Below are positions 1 through 5,897 of a stretch of DNA of 6,833 bases, one piece after another. Position numbers and translations under genes: made by a program. The first letter of the stretch is position 1. The number at the start of each line of letters is the position of its first letter. The DNA comes from an uncultured Solobacterium sp. (GTDB lineage Bacteria; Bacillota_I; Bacilli_A; Erysipelotrichales; Erysipelotrichaceae), in the NCBI GenBank assembly GCA_938039295.1, contig CALHUY010000040.1, forward strand, positions 1 to 6,833, in the 5' to 3' direction. Below the pieces are notes generated by a model. It saw only the letters and a list, made by a program, of their open reading frames with translations, ran no database searches and was not told the DNA's origin.

Positions 1-14
1 AAATATATCTAGGT

Positions 15-647
15 TTATTTTGTCATCCAACTTTCATCGCTTGGATTATTTCTGAAGTGAAGAAGTGCTTCTACATCACTTTCTTTGATATAGTTTTCTT
101 CTACAGCGACTGATAACAATGTATCGTAATCAGATGCTGAAACGTTACGTACATTATGTTCTGCTAAACGGTCTGTTGCTTTACGCATTCCATATGTAAA
201 GATAGACGCGATACCAAGAACTTCAGCCCCTTCTTTACGTAGTACTTCTACTACTTCTACAGCAGAACCAGCAGTTGAAATTAAATCTTCGATAACAACA
301 ATTTTCGCATGATCAATCAGTTTTCCTTCAATTTGGTTTTGACGTCCATGATCCTTTGAGGATGTACGTACATATCCCATTGGTAAACCAAGTATTGTCG
401 CAACAATAGCCGCATGCGCAATACCTGCTGTACTTGTACCCATCACCATATTGCAAGTTGGGTATTCTTTACGAATGATTTCCGCTAATGCGTTTTCTAC
501 ATCCTCACGAACCTTTGGGTAAGAAAGAGTGAGACGATTATCACAATAAATTGGAGATTTGATACCACTTGCCCATGTGAATGGATCTTGTGGTTTTAAG
601 AATACTGCTTGGATGTCTAGTAGGTCTTTTGCAATGAGTTTTTTCAT
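15..647 (-). CDS. pyrE: Orotate phosphoribosyltransferase
   Basis: Transfers the phosphoribosyl group of PRPP to orotate, giving OMP, the fifth step of de novo UMP synthesis in the cytoplasm. At 210 residues it has the usual full length. Visible family motifs are the N-terminal FTWASGIKSPIYCDNR (residues 23-38), the flexible catalytic loop around RTSSKDHG (94-101) with its lysine and histidine, and the PRPP-binding loop EDLISTAGSA (120-129) with the adjacent acidic pair E120-D121. The loop carries Ala at 126 where many relatives have Gly (STGGS), a mild variation. The ATG at 647 is preceded by AGGAG, which lies inside the 3' end of pyrF. The gap to the pyrF stop is one base, so the two genes are cotranscribed and probably translationally coupled. 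Its expression should follow the pyrF leader attenuator. No terminator is visible in the 14 bases left after the stop codon. Confidence 0.97.
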   Translation of the reverse strand: MKKLIAKDLLDIQAVFLKPQDPFTWASGIKSPIYCDNRLTLSYPKVREDVENALAEIIRKEYPTCNMVMGTSTAGIAHAAIVATILGLPMGYVRTSSKDHGRQNQIEGKLIDHAKIVVIEDLISTAGSAVEVVEVLRKEGAEVLGIASIFTYGMRKATDRLAEHNVRNVSASDYDTLLSVAVEENYIKESDVEALLHFRNNPSDESWMTK

Positions 648-648
648 C

Positions 649-1353
649 TTATTCTTCTCCTGTCTGGAATTGTTTTGTGGCTAGACGATACGCTTCTACT
701 GGATTTTCTGCTCTTGTAATAGATCTTCCTACAACGATATAGTCAGAACCGAGTTGATGAGCAATTGCAGGTGTAGTAACACGCTTTTGGTCTCCCTTAC
801 TATCAGTCGCAAAGCGGATACCTGGAGTCACTGTTTGGAAGTCTTCACCACATACCTTCTTTACAATTTCTACCTCTAATGGTGAACATACTACACCATC
901 ACAACCTGCATTCTTCGCATTTAATGCATATTGAGCAACAGTTTCCTGCATAGAGTTTGGAATGAGTAGTTCTTCATGCATAACTTCTTCCGTTGTACTT
1001 GTTAATTGTGTAACTGCAAGTAAGATTGCCTTACTTCCATGATCATCTAACGCCTTACGCGCAGCCTTCATCATTTCGATTGTACCTGCCGCATGTACAT
1101 TAACCATGTCAACATCCAACTGTGCAAGCATACTCATCGCATGATAAACCGTATTTGGAATATCGTGTAATTTTAAATCAAGGAAGATTTTGTGTCCTAG
1201 ATTTTTAATCTGTCTTACAATTTCAGGACCATTTCCGTAGAATACTTCCATACCAATTTTTACGTATGGTTTTTCCTCTTTAAATTGTTGTAAAAATTCT
1301 AATGTTTTTTCCTGGCTGTTAAAGTCACATGCGATGATTACTTCTTTACTCAT
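649..1353 (-). CDS. pyrF: Orotidine 5'-phosphate decarboxylase
   Basis: Decarboxylates OMP to UMP, the last step of de novo pyrimidine synthesis. With the start at 1353 the protein has 234 residues, the normal size. Conserved residues of the TIM-barrel active site are visible: D10 in ACDF, K32 in VKIG, the catalytic D59-x-K61-x-x-D64 array in LDLKLHDIPNT, the phosphate-loop region VTPGIR (175-180), and VVGRSI (207-212). The start is fixed by AGGAGGAG at 1361-1368, seven bases before the ATG, and by the MSKEVIIACDF N-terminus typical of the family. A longer in-frame start at 1407 would begin inside the leader terminator stem and adds 18 residues foreign to the family, so I reject it. It is the first gene of a pyrF-pyrE pair and lies directly behind a transcription attenuator. 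Confidence 0.97.
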   Translation of the reverse strand: MSKEVIIACDFNSQEKTLEFLQQFKEEKPYVKIGMEVFYGNGPEIVRQIKNLGHKIFLDLKLHDIPNTVYHAMSMLAQLDVDMVNVHAAGTIEMMKAARKALDDHGSKAILLAVTQLTSTTEEVMHEELLIPNSMQETVAQYALNAKNAGCDGVVCSPLEVEIVKKVCGEDFQTVTPGIRFATDSKGDQKRVTTPAIAHQLGSDYIVVGRSITRAENPVEAYRLATKQFQTGEE

Positions 1354-1360
1354 TTTGATT

Positions 1361-1368
1361 CTCCTCCT
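1361..1368 (-). promoter_or_regulatory. pyrF ribosome binding site
   Basis: AGGAGGAG on the minus strand, seven bases before the ATG at 1353-1351. This near-perfect Shine-Dalgarno decides the pyrF start in favour of the 234-residue protein over the upstream ATG at 1407. It begins 11 bases after the run of U that closes the leader terminator, so termination would stop just before the ribosome site. Confidence 0.88.
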
Positions 1369-1379
1369 GGTATATTCAT

Positions 1380-1416
1380 AAAAAAACAACCTTTGTACAA
1401 AATACACAAAGGTTGT
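1380..1416 (-). terminator. Intrinsic terminator in pyrF leader (attenuator)
   Basis: A perfect 11-bp stem, ACAACCTTTGT pairing with ACAAAGGTTGT (1406-1416 with 1386-1396), with a 9-base loop and followed directly by six T residues (1385-1380) on the minus strand. This is a textbook rho-independent terminator. It sits between the promoter and the pyrF Shine-Dalgarno and not after a gene, so its role must be to decide how many transcripts enter pyrF-pyrE. Its 5' arm also pairs with upstream sequence in the proposed antiterminator. Confidence 0.85.
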
Positions 1417-1461
1417 AAGTAATCTATTACAAGTTCCTCTAAAAAACTACTAGAGTGTAAT
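1407..1461 (-). promoter_or_regulatory. Antiterminator and anti-antiterminator of the pyrF leader
   Basis: Two mutually exclusive upstream hairpins can be read on the minus strand. The anti-antiterminator pairs ATTACA (1461-1456) with TGTAAT (1431-1426) and CTCTA (1455-1451) with TAGAG (1441-1437), leaving a one-sided bulge GAACT and a 9-base loop with a run of U. The antiterminator pairs TTGTAA (1432-1427) with TTACAA (1418-1413), and extends with TAGAGG (1441-1436) against CCTTTG (1412-1407), two of these pairs being G-U, with a 3-base bulge. The antiterminator takes nearly all of the terminator's 5' arm. The anti-antiterminator takes the antiterminator's 5' half. The 1:2, 2:3, 3:4 layout is the classic attenuator arrangement. 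Pairing is seen directly; regulation is inferred. The PyrR-binding consensus (CNGNGA loop with flanking UCC and GG) is not visible, so the effector is unknown. Confidence 0.65.
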
Positions 1462-1477
1462 CTATCATCGCCTTCAT
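1439..1477 (-). CDS. Possible 12-codon leader peptide of pyrFE
   Basis: A short frame reads MKAMIDYTLVVF and ends at a TAG. It overlaps the first strand of the anti-antiterminator hairpin, and its last codons (GTT TTT TAG) form a run of six U in the RNA. A ribosome translating to the end would cover strand 1 and free strand 2 to form the antiterminator. The placement resembles leader peptides of attenuated pyrimidine operons such as E. coli pyrBI, where UTP shortage makes polymerase pause at U-rich sequence. Against it, the Shine-Dalgarno is weak (only GAG, five bases before the ATG), and a small hairpin ATAGTA-CGAGA-TACTAT (1476-1492) would fold over the start. A 12-codon frame can arise by chance. 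There is no run of a single regulatory amino acid codon. Confidence 0.3.
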   Translation of the reverse strand: MKAMIDYTLVVF

Positions 1478-1520
1478 AGTATCTCGTACTATATTAAAGC
1501 CTGCTTTTTTTCTGTAGATT

Positions 1521-1549
1521 AGGATACAATAGGAAACCCTCTACGTCAA
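1521..1549 (-). promoter_or_regulatory. Candidate sigma-A promoter of pyrF-pyrE
   Basis: TTGACG (1549-1544) and TATCCT (1526-1521) are separated by 17 bp on the minus strand, matching the vegetative consensus at five and four of six positions. The -35 box overlaps the esterase stop codon. Transcription would begin near 1514, giving a leader of about 160 nt before pyrF, which contains all the alternative hairpins of the attenuator. No terminator is visible between the esterase stop and this promoter, so some esterase transcripts may also run into the leader. Confidence 0.6.
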
Positions 1550-2628
1550 TAAGTATTTATGCAACTATATAAATCTCTCTTTGCAATCATCTGACTAATC
1601 ATCGGCAGAGCATTAAAGATATACAGTCGTTTCGCATGATAGTCATGTTCTTCATTCTCCCCTAGCAATAACGTAAAGTTTCCATTTACTTCATCACTAT
1701 CATAGTAGAACATATCTGGATGTCGTTTCATATCTTCAATCTGCATATTTACTGTACGATATGCAAAATCTTTCGTTCCTGTTAATGCTAATACATAGAA
1801 GTCTTCTGCTGTATATCCTTGGGCAGTAATCGCTGTATCTAATACCTGTGCTGTCCAACTAGGATTATCATGTCCATATTGATTCACCATAGTACGATTA
1901 CCCCAATATAAAGAACCACTAAAAGGTACATAGTATCTAAAGTATCTCATACTATCCATCATACGATACCAGGTAGTTACTGCACCCATTGAAAAGCCAA
2001 GAAAGATACGATGGTCTCTAGATGCAATTAAATCTTCTTCACTCGTAGAACTAGCATATGTACGATAAGCATGTTCAAATTGGGGTAATAAATCATTCTG
2101 TAATTCTTTCCCAAAAGCTTCCGTAAGACTTGCATCATAATCATCTGTATCCATATCGATGTTATCGTGATAATACGATGCAAATACCATTAACATCGGC
2201 TTCATCTCTTTATTTTCAATCAGATGATCAATTTCATTTTTAATATCTGATAAATCATCTAACTCACCAGGAAACGATGTCACATCACCCGTATGACCAT
2301 GCATTGCATAAACAACATCATAACGTTCTGTGCTTGTTTCATATCCATACGGTATATATACATACGCATACTTCTTCATGACCCTATTTTGACTGTCATA
2401 TGTATTTGTTACGTAATCAAACCGTACAACTTTCCCCTGTTGATTTGCGACCTCTATATATCCCTTAGGAACTGCTTTGATTCCTAAAGGTATAACTGAG
2501 TCTTTCTGTATATCAGTATATGGCTGAAACACTAAGTCTTGTGTATTATTTGATTTTGATATTTGTTTTGTCGTACATCCTACTAGTATTGAAGTCACTA
2601 GTAAGATAACGATTATGAATTTCTTCAT
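1546..2628 (-). CDS. Secreted lipoprotein serine esterase, CE1/esterase-D-like
   Basis: A 360-residue exported alpha/beta hydrolase. Residues 1-17 form a lipoprotein signal peptide ending in the lipobox LVGC, so C18 should be lipidated and the protein anchored on the outer face of the membrane. After a linker and a beta-rich stretch, YVYIPYGYE (89-97) and HGHTGD (110-115, oxyanion region) introduce the hydrolase fold. The nucleophile elbow is GFSMG (211-215, Ser213). D287 in GTKDFAY and H328 in EEHDY are the likely acid and histidine of the triad. The layout resembles feruloyl and acetyl xylan esterases of family CE1 and esterase D, so an ester on plant polysaccharide is a plausible substrate, but this cannot be settled from sequence. 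No carbohydrate-binding module is seen. GAGG lies five bases after position shift upstream of the ATG. The gene stands alone between the comEB terminator and the pyrF promoter. Confidence 0.85.
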   Translation of the reverse strand: MKKFIIVILLVTSILVGCTTKQISKSNNTQDLVFQPYTDIQKDSVIPLGIKAVPKGYIEVANQQGKVVRFDYVTNTYDSQNRVMKKYAYVYIPYGYETSTERYDVVYAMHGHTGDVTSFPGELDDLSDIKNEIDHLIENKEMKPMLMVFASYYHDNIDMDTDDYDASLTEAFGKELQNDLLPQFEHAYRTYASSTSEEDLIASRDHRIFLGFSMGAVTTWYRMMDSMRYFRYYVPFSGSLYWGNRTMVNQYGHDNPSWTAQVLDTAITAQGYTAEDFYVLALTGTKDFAYRTVNMQIEDMKRHPDMFYYDSDEVNGNFTLLLGENEEHDYHAKRLYIFNALPMISQMIAKRDLYSCINTY

Positions 2629-2651
2629 TCTTACCTCATTTCAATAGAAAG

Positions 2652-2694
2652 AGAAGATTCCAAATCTTCTATAATTCGGGATTTGGAATCTTTT
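2652..2694 (-). terminator. Terminator hairpin at the comEB 3' end
   Basis: A perfect 13-bp stem, AAGATTCCAAATC with GATTTGGAATCTT (2692-2680 with 2666-2654), encloses a 13-base loop. The upstream arm lies within the last codons of comEB and the stop codon is in the loop. The tail on the minus strand is pyrimidine-rich (TTCTCTTTCT) and not a clean U run, so termination may be partial. It separates the six-gene operon from the esterase. Confidence 0.6.
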
Positions 2695-2697
2695 CAA
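2668..2697 (-). promoter_or_regulatory. Candidate esterase promoter inside the terminator
   Basis: TTGAAA (2697-2692) and TATAGA (2673-2668) on the minus strand are 18 bp apart and match the sigma-A boxes at five and four positions. The spacer is the upstream arm and part of the loop of the comEB terminator. Initiation would fall near 2661, inside the downstream arm, giving a 5' leader of roughly 32 nt that lacks the full hairpin. Motif match only, in an A+T-rich setting. Confidence 0.35.
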
Positions 2698-3163
2698 CGT
2701 TTAAATGAATTGTATCTTTGAGTTGTACCAACTCAACACCAGCAGCTTTTAACATACGCTTGCTGGCAATATTTGTATCAACACCATTATACTTATCAGA
2801 TTCATAAACAATGCGATGAATACCAGATTGTATAATTGCTTTCGCACATTCATTACATGGGAATAAGGATACATAAATCGTACATCCTGCAACTGGCCAC
2901 TTTGAATTTAAGATAGCATTCAACTCTGCATGTACAACAAAGGCATACTTTGAATCTAATGTATCGCCATCACGTCCCCATGGGAAAACTTCATCAGAAC
3001 AACCCTTTGGAAAACCATTGTATCCAACAGATACAACACGGTGATTATCATCAACAATCGCAGCACCAACCTTTGTATTTGGATCTTTAGAACGTAAGGC
3101 TGATAAGTGAGCTAGGCCCATAAAATACTCGTCCCAGCTTAATATGTTTTTTTGTGATGTCAT
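2669..3163 (-). CDS. comEB: dCMP deaminase, ComEB type
   Basis: A 164-residue zinc-dependent cytidine/deoxycytidylate deaminase that should convert dCMP to dUMP, feeding thymidylate synthesis. The active site is visible: HAE at 78-80 (zinc ligand H78, proton shuttle E80) and PCNEC at 102-106 (zinc ligands C103 and C106). The N-terminal WDEYFMGLAHLSALRSKDP and the GYNGFPKG stretch (48-55) are typical of the dCMP deaminase family and argue against a tRNA adenosine or cytidine deaminase. The start ATG has GGAAAGGAA before it, overlapping the end of the rhomboid gene three bases upstream. The name ComEB comes from its place in the Bacillus comE locus; nothing in this context suggests competence. 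It is the last gene of the operon, and its stop codon lies within a terminator hairpin. Confidence 0.94.
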   Translation of the reverse strand: MTSQKNILSWDEYFMGLAHLSALRSKDPNTKVGAAIVDDNHRVVSVGYNGFPKGCSDEVFPWGRDGDTLDSKYAFVVHAELNAILNSKWPVAGCTIYVSLFPCNECAKAIIQSGIHRIVYESDKYNGVDTNIASKRMLKAAGVELVQLKDTIHLNVEKIPNPEL

Positions 3164-3166
3164 AAC

Positions 3167-3967
3167 TTATTCCTTTCCTAGTACATTTACTAGACCGTCA
3201 TCTAATCCATATACTGTATCCAGTCTCTCCGCTAAGAAATATGAATACTTACGTAATGGACCATTGTTTAAAATCTGTAATACATGATAATCAGTTCCTA
3301 AATAGCGTGAGCGAGTTGGGATAGAGCGATTCTGCCATGAAATAAAACATAGAACAGCGACCAAGCCAACTAGAGCGACGATATGATTGATGCGTTTATA
3401 TACCTCTTCTTTCTCAGTCGTAATAAAGCCATACATAATTAGCCCAGTTACAAACCCACCTAAATGCGCACGTACAGAGATATTTGGTAAGAAGTTTAAC
3501 AAGAGATTGATAAATAACATATTCATTAACGCAGCACGTACTGGCGGCATTCTCCAACCACCTGTACGTAGAATTAGCGTTATATACGCCGCAAGCAATC
3601 CATAGATACCACCAGAAAGTCCTACTACAAAACTATTCCCTGGTGAAGCTAATACGAATAACGAACCAACAATAATGGATGGAATTAAAATTAATAAATA
3701 TCTTCTTACTCCTAAGAGTGGCTCAAAGATTTTACCCAGTGATAATAATGCCATCATGTTTATAGCCAAATGCCACAAATCAATATGAACAAACCCAGCT
3801 GTTAGTAAACGCCAATACTCACCTGCTAAAACAAAAGGCTTATAGAAAGCACCAATCAATATCGAATTGGTAATCGTACTATCGCTTGGAAATAGCTGTA
3901 TAAACAGCCATACCCCAAAACATATTGCGATAATAACATTTGTCGCAACAGTCTTTCTTTGTTTCAT
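3167..3967 (-). CDS. Rhomboid-family intramembrane serine protease
   Basis: A 266-residue polytopic membrane protease that cleaves transmembrane segments of other proteins. Hydrophobic segments lie near residues 8-26, 66-84, 90-108, 112-133, 146-164, 167-183 and 195-211, followed by a hydrophilic tail of about 55 residues. Both catalytic residues are present: Ser118 in GLSGG (116-120, the GxSG motif) and His168 in RAHLGG. The conserved L1 loop EYWRLLTAGFVH (50-61) and the HxxxN signature (H66 to N70) are also intact, so it should be active and not a pseudoprotease. The family includes GlpG of E. coli and GluP (YqgP) of Bacillus; no TPR repeats like those of GluP are seen. Its ATG overlaps the preceding pseudouridine synthase stop codon by one base (TAATG), indicating translational coupling. 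The substrate is unknown. Confidence 0.93.
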   Translation of the reverse strand: MKQRKTVATNVIIAICFGVWLFIQLFPSDSTITNSILIGAFYKPFVLAGEYWRLLTAGFVHIDLWHLAINMMALLSLGKIFEPLLGVRRYLLILIPSIIVGSLFVLASPGNSFVVGLSGGIYGLLAAYITLILRTGGWRMPPVRAALMNMLFINLLLNFLPNISVRAHLGGFVTGLIMYGFITTEKEEVYKRINHIVALVGLVAVLCFISWQNRSIPTRSRYLGTDYHVLQILNNGPLRKYSYFLAERLDTVYGLDDGLVNVLGKE

Positions 3968-4881
3968 TACGCTACCCTCTTACGCAAGATTCCTAGTAAT
4001 TTTTCAAAGTATTCTGGTAGTGGCGCGTGGAATGTCATTGTTTCTCCAGTTGTTGGATGTACAAGCGTTAATTCACTTGCGTGAAGTACTTGTCCTTCTG
4101 TATCCATGTATGGACATGGTTGACCATACTTATCGTCACCCATGACTGGATGATTGATATATTTCATATGTGCTCTAATTTGATGAGTTCTACCTGTCTC
4201 TAAACGACATTCTAAATAAGTTGCGACATTAAAACGTTCTAGCACATGGAAATGTGTTCTTGCGTCACGACTATTTTCTTCCGTAACTTTCATACGTTGA
4301 CGATCACGCGGATCACGTCCAATTGGCGCATCCACTAAACCGTCATCATGTGTGATATTTCCAACAACAATTGTCTTATAGACACGATGACAAGTCTTAT
4401 TCTCCAATTGCTTAGCAATTGCTTCATGTGCTTTGTCATTCTTGCATGCCACAATACAGCCTGTCGTATCTTTATCGATACGATGAACAATACCTGGTCG
4501 AATCACACCATTAATACCAGACAAATCCTTACAGTGATATAACAGTGCGTTAACCATTGTATTGGAATAATTTCCAGGAGCCGGATGAACTACCATACCC
4601 TTTGGTTTATTGATAACGATAATATCAGAATCTTCATACAGAATATCTAATGGAATATTCTCAGGAAGAATATCAACTGGACGATCATCTGGTACATCAC
4701 AACTGATTTCATCTCCACTTACAACCTTCAATGAACTCTTTGCGACTTTCCCATTGACGAAAATCATGCCATCATCTGCGAGTTGTTGTACTCGTGTTCT
4801 AGATAGTTCTGTATTAGAACTTAAATACTTATCTAATCTTTCTTTTGTATCTTCACTTACGATCCACGTTTGTTTTGCCAT
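3967..4881 (-). CDS. RluD-family 23S rRNA pseudouridine synthase
   Basis: A 304-residue enzyme that isomerises uridine to pseudouridine in RNA, most likely in 23S rRNA. An N-terminal S4 RNA-binding domain covers about residues 13-60 (ERLDKYLSS through SGDEI). The catalytic domain begins near 80 with LYEDSDIIVINKPKGMVVHP. Motif II is HRIDKDTTG (133-141) with the catalytic Asp136; most relatives read HRLDKDTSG, so Ile135 and Thr140 are conservative changes. Motif III is LETGRTHQIRAHM (227-239). Firmicutes carry several RluD paralogues (YlyB, YhcT and YjbO in Bacillus) with different target sites. The position directly after lspA matches ylyB of Bacillus, which favours that assignment by context. 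A Shine-Dalgarno GGAAGGA precedes the ATG, inside lspA; the two genes overlap by 29 bases. Confidence 0.94.
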   Translation of the reverse strand: MAKQTWIVSEDTKERLDKYLSSNTELSRTRVQQLADDGMIFVNGKVAKSSLKVVSGDEISCDVPDDRPVDILPENIPLDILYEDSDIIVINKPKGMVVHPAPGNYSNTMVNALLYHCKDLSGINGVIRPGIVHRIDKDTTGCIVACKNDKAHEAIAKQLENKTCHRVYKTIVVGNITHDDGLVDAPIGRDPRDRQRMKVTEENSRDARTHFHVLERFNVATYLECRLETGRTHQIRAHMKYINHPVMGDDKYGQPCPYMDTEGQVLHASELTLVHPTTGETMTFHAPLPEYFEKLLGILRKRVA

Positions 4882-5320
4882 TCTTTTCTTCCTTCCATGT
4901 TGCGATTACCAATATAAATACACCAATACATAAAGCCATGTCCGCAACATTAAACACTGGGAAATCATAGCCGAAAATATAGAAATTTAAGAAGTCTCTT
5001 ACATAATTCAATAATAAGCGATCAATAAGATTACCTGCAGCACCACCAATCATCAACGCAAGTGCAATCCCAGTTAAAAAATCAGTTTTCTTAACAAATA
5101 AATACCAGCCCATAAGGCCAATCGCTACTGCCGCAACGAGTGCTAGTAATCCCTGCTGTCCAGATAGTAATGACCAAGCCATACCAGTATTTTGAACATA
5201 TGTAATATGAAAGAAACCTTCTATTACTGGAATATCATGGAACAAGCCTAAGCTAGCTGCCCACATCTTTGTGCATAAATCAATTAATACCGTAACGATA
5301 ATAACACCGATATAAATCAT
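4853..5320 (-). CDS. lspA: Lipoprotein signal peptidase (signal peptidase II)
   Basis: A 155-residue membrane aspartyl protease that removes the signal peptide of diacylglyceryl-modified prolipoproteins. About four transmembrane segments are visible: 2-15, 56-76, 82-96 and 124-141. Both catalytic aspartates are present, D100 in GGAAGNLIDR and D127 in FPVFNVADMAL. The conserved N-terminal Asp14 (IDLCTK) and the NTGMAWSLL loop (44-52) are present too; Met47 replaces the common Ala of NxGAA. The start at 5320 is chosen because GAGG sits five bases before it and MIYIGVIIV begins the first membrane helix at once. An upstream in-frame ATG at 5368 would add 16 polar residues inside the preceding gene. 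The pairing lspA then rluD-type gene is conserved in Firmicutes. The esterase lipoprotein in this window is a natural substrate. Confidence 0.95.
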   Translation of the reverse strand: MIYIGVIIVTVLIDLCTKMWAASLGLFHDIPVIEGFFHITYVQNTGMAWSLLSGQQGLLALVAAVAIGLMGWYLFVKKTDFLTGIALALMIGGAAGNLIDRLLLNYVRDFLNFYIFGYDFPVFNVADMALCIGVFILVIATWKEEKNGKTNVDRK

Positions 5321-5324
5321 AACT

Positions 5325-5330
5325 ACCTCA
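5325..5330 (-). promoter_or_regulatory. lspA ribosome binding site
   Basis: TGAGGT on the minus strand, four bases before the ATG at 5320-5318. It overlaps the TGA stop of the upstream gene, which suggests coupled translation. This site decides the lspA start; the alternative ATG at 5368 lies inside the upstream coding region. Confidence 0.7.
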
Positions 5331-5873
5331 ATTCTTTCGTAAACTACACTTGTTTGTAAATACAGCAAACTCTAACAGTTCAAATGGTTCAAAGCGTGAA
5401 GTTAACTTTTCATATGCTGCTTCAAACATTGCACCTTCTGTTTCTTCCAATAATCTCTTTTGCAGTTTTTCATGTAATGCAGTTGATTCTTCCTTACTAA
5501 ATACTTCATGGCGAACAGCCACAACTTCATCATTACCACTTACAAAGACAATCTCAAATTCAAATAGATTTTTTGATTTGATTGCCTCAATAAAGTCAGT
5601 ATCTCCATCCTTTGCATAGAATGGTAAATCGCTAGCTTCCAAGCAATCAAATATCTCTAATATAAATGCATCGATAATCCCTTTCTGAATAAAGGATACT
5701 GTCACATCAGATGTCTTTAATCTACTTACTTCCTCTGTCGTCCATATATCATCCTTTACCACAAACAAGAATGTATCATCTTTAAAATCAATCCAAATTC
5801 CATTTTCGCAAGAAGGATATTTTTGACCAACTTGAAAAATTGTATGTGTTGAATTTTTATTCATGTTACTCAT
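5328..5873 (-). CDS. Uncharacterised acidic cytoplasmic protein
   Basis: I do not recognise this 181-residue protein. It has no signal peptide, no membrane segment and no metal-binding or nucleotide-binding motif I can name. It is rich in Asp, Glu and Phe. The first half looks like alternating beta strands (GIWIDFKDDTFLFVV, then DVTVSFIQKGIIDAFILEIF), the region around 128-165 is helical and Glu-rich (SKEESTALHEKLQKRLLEE), and the last 20 residues turn basic with two cysteines' worth of polar sequence reduced to one Cys near the end. An excellent AGGAGG lies eight bases before the ATG at 5873, favouring Met1 over Met4. It starts 24 bases after the DUF4298 gene and ends 7 bases before lspA, so it is cotranscribed with both. 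The coding region is intact and composition matches its neighbours. Linkage to DUF4298 hints at a shared role, but the function is unknown. Confidence 0.85.
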   Translation of the reverse strand: MSNMNKNSTHTIFQVGQKYPSCENGIWIDFKDDTFLFVVKDDIWTTEEVSRLKTSDVTVSFIQKGIIDAFILEIFDCLEASDLPFYAKDGDTDFIEAIKSKNLFEFEIVFVSGNDEVVAVRHEVFSKEESTALHEKLQKRLLEETEGAMFEAAYEKLTSRFEPFELLEFAVFTNKCSLRKN

Positions 5874-5897
5874 TTTAACATCCTCCTATCAAATACT

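Noticed and set aside
1351..1407. Extended pyrF start at 1407 (252-residue product).
   Set aside because: The extra 18 codons lie in the terminator stem and ribosome binding region, and lack similarity to PyrF N-termini; AGGAGGAG points to 1353.
1416..1514. Canonical PyrR-binding site in the pyrF leader.
   Set aside because: I looked for the UCC-NGNGA-GG type loop. CGAGA at 1482-1486 is in a hairpin loop but does not match the consensus, and the flanking bases differ.
1511..1545. Terminator for the esterase formed by GTAGA and TCTAC.
   Set aside because: Only five pairs with a 20-base-plus loop, and followed on the minus strand by a run of A, not U; the region fits a promoter better.
2293..4933. 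Plus-strand open frames at 2293-2487, 3387-3605, 3867-4145, 4348-4542 and 4610-4933.
   Set aside because: Each lies opposite a well-supported minus-strand gene, has no recognisable motif and no convincing ribosome site; they are antisense shadows.
5318..5368. Longer lspA start at 5368.
   Set aside because: It would overlap the upstream gene by 41 bases and place polar residues before the first helix; the GAGG before 5320 is a better start signal.
5350..5619. Plus-strand open frame opposite the 181-residue protein.
   Set aside because: Serine- and asparagine-rich translation typical of an antisense shadow; the minus-strand frame is longer and has AGGAGG.
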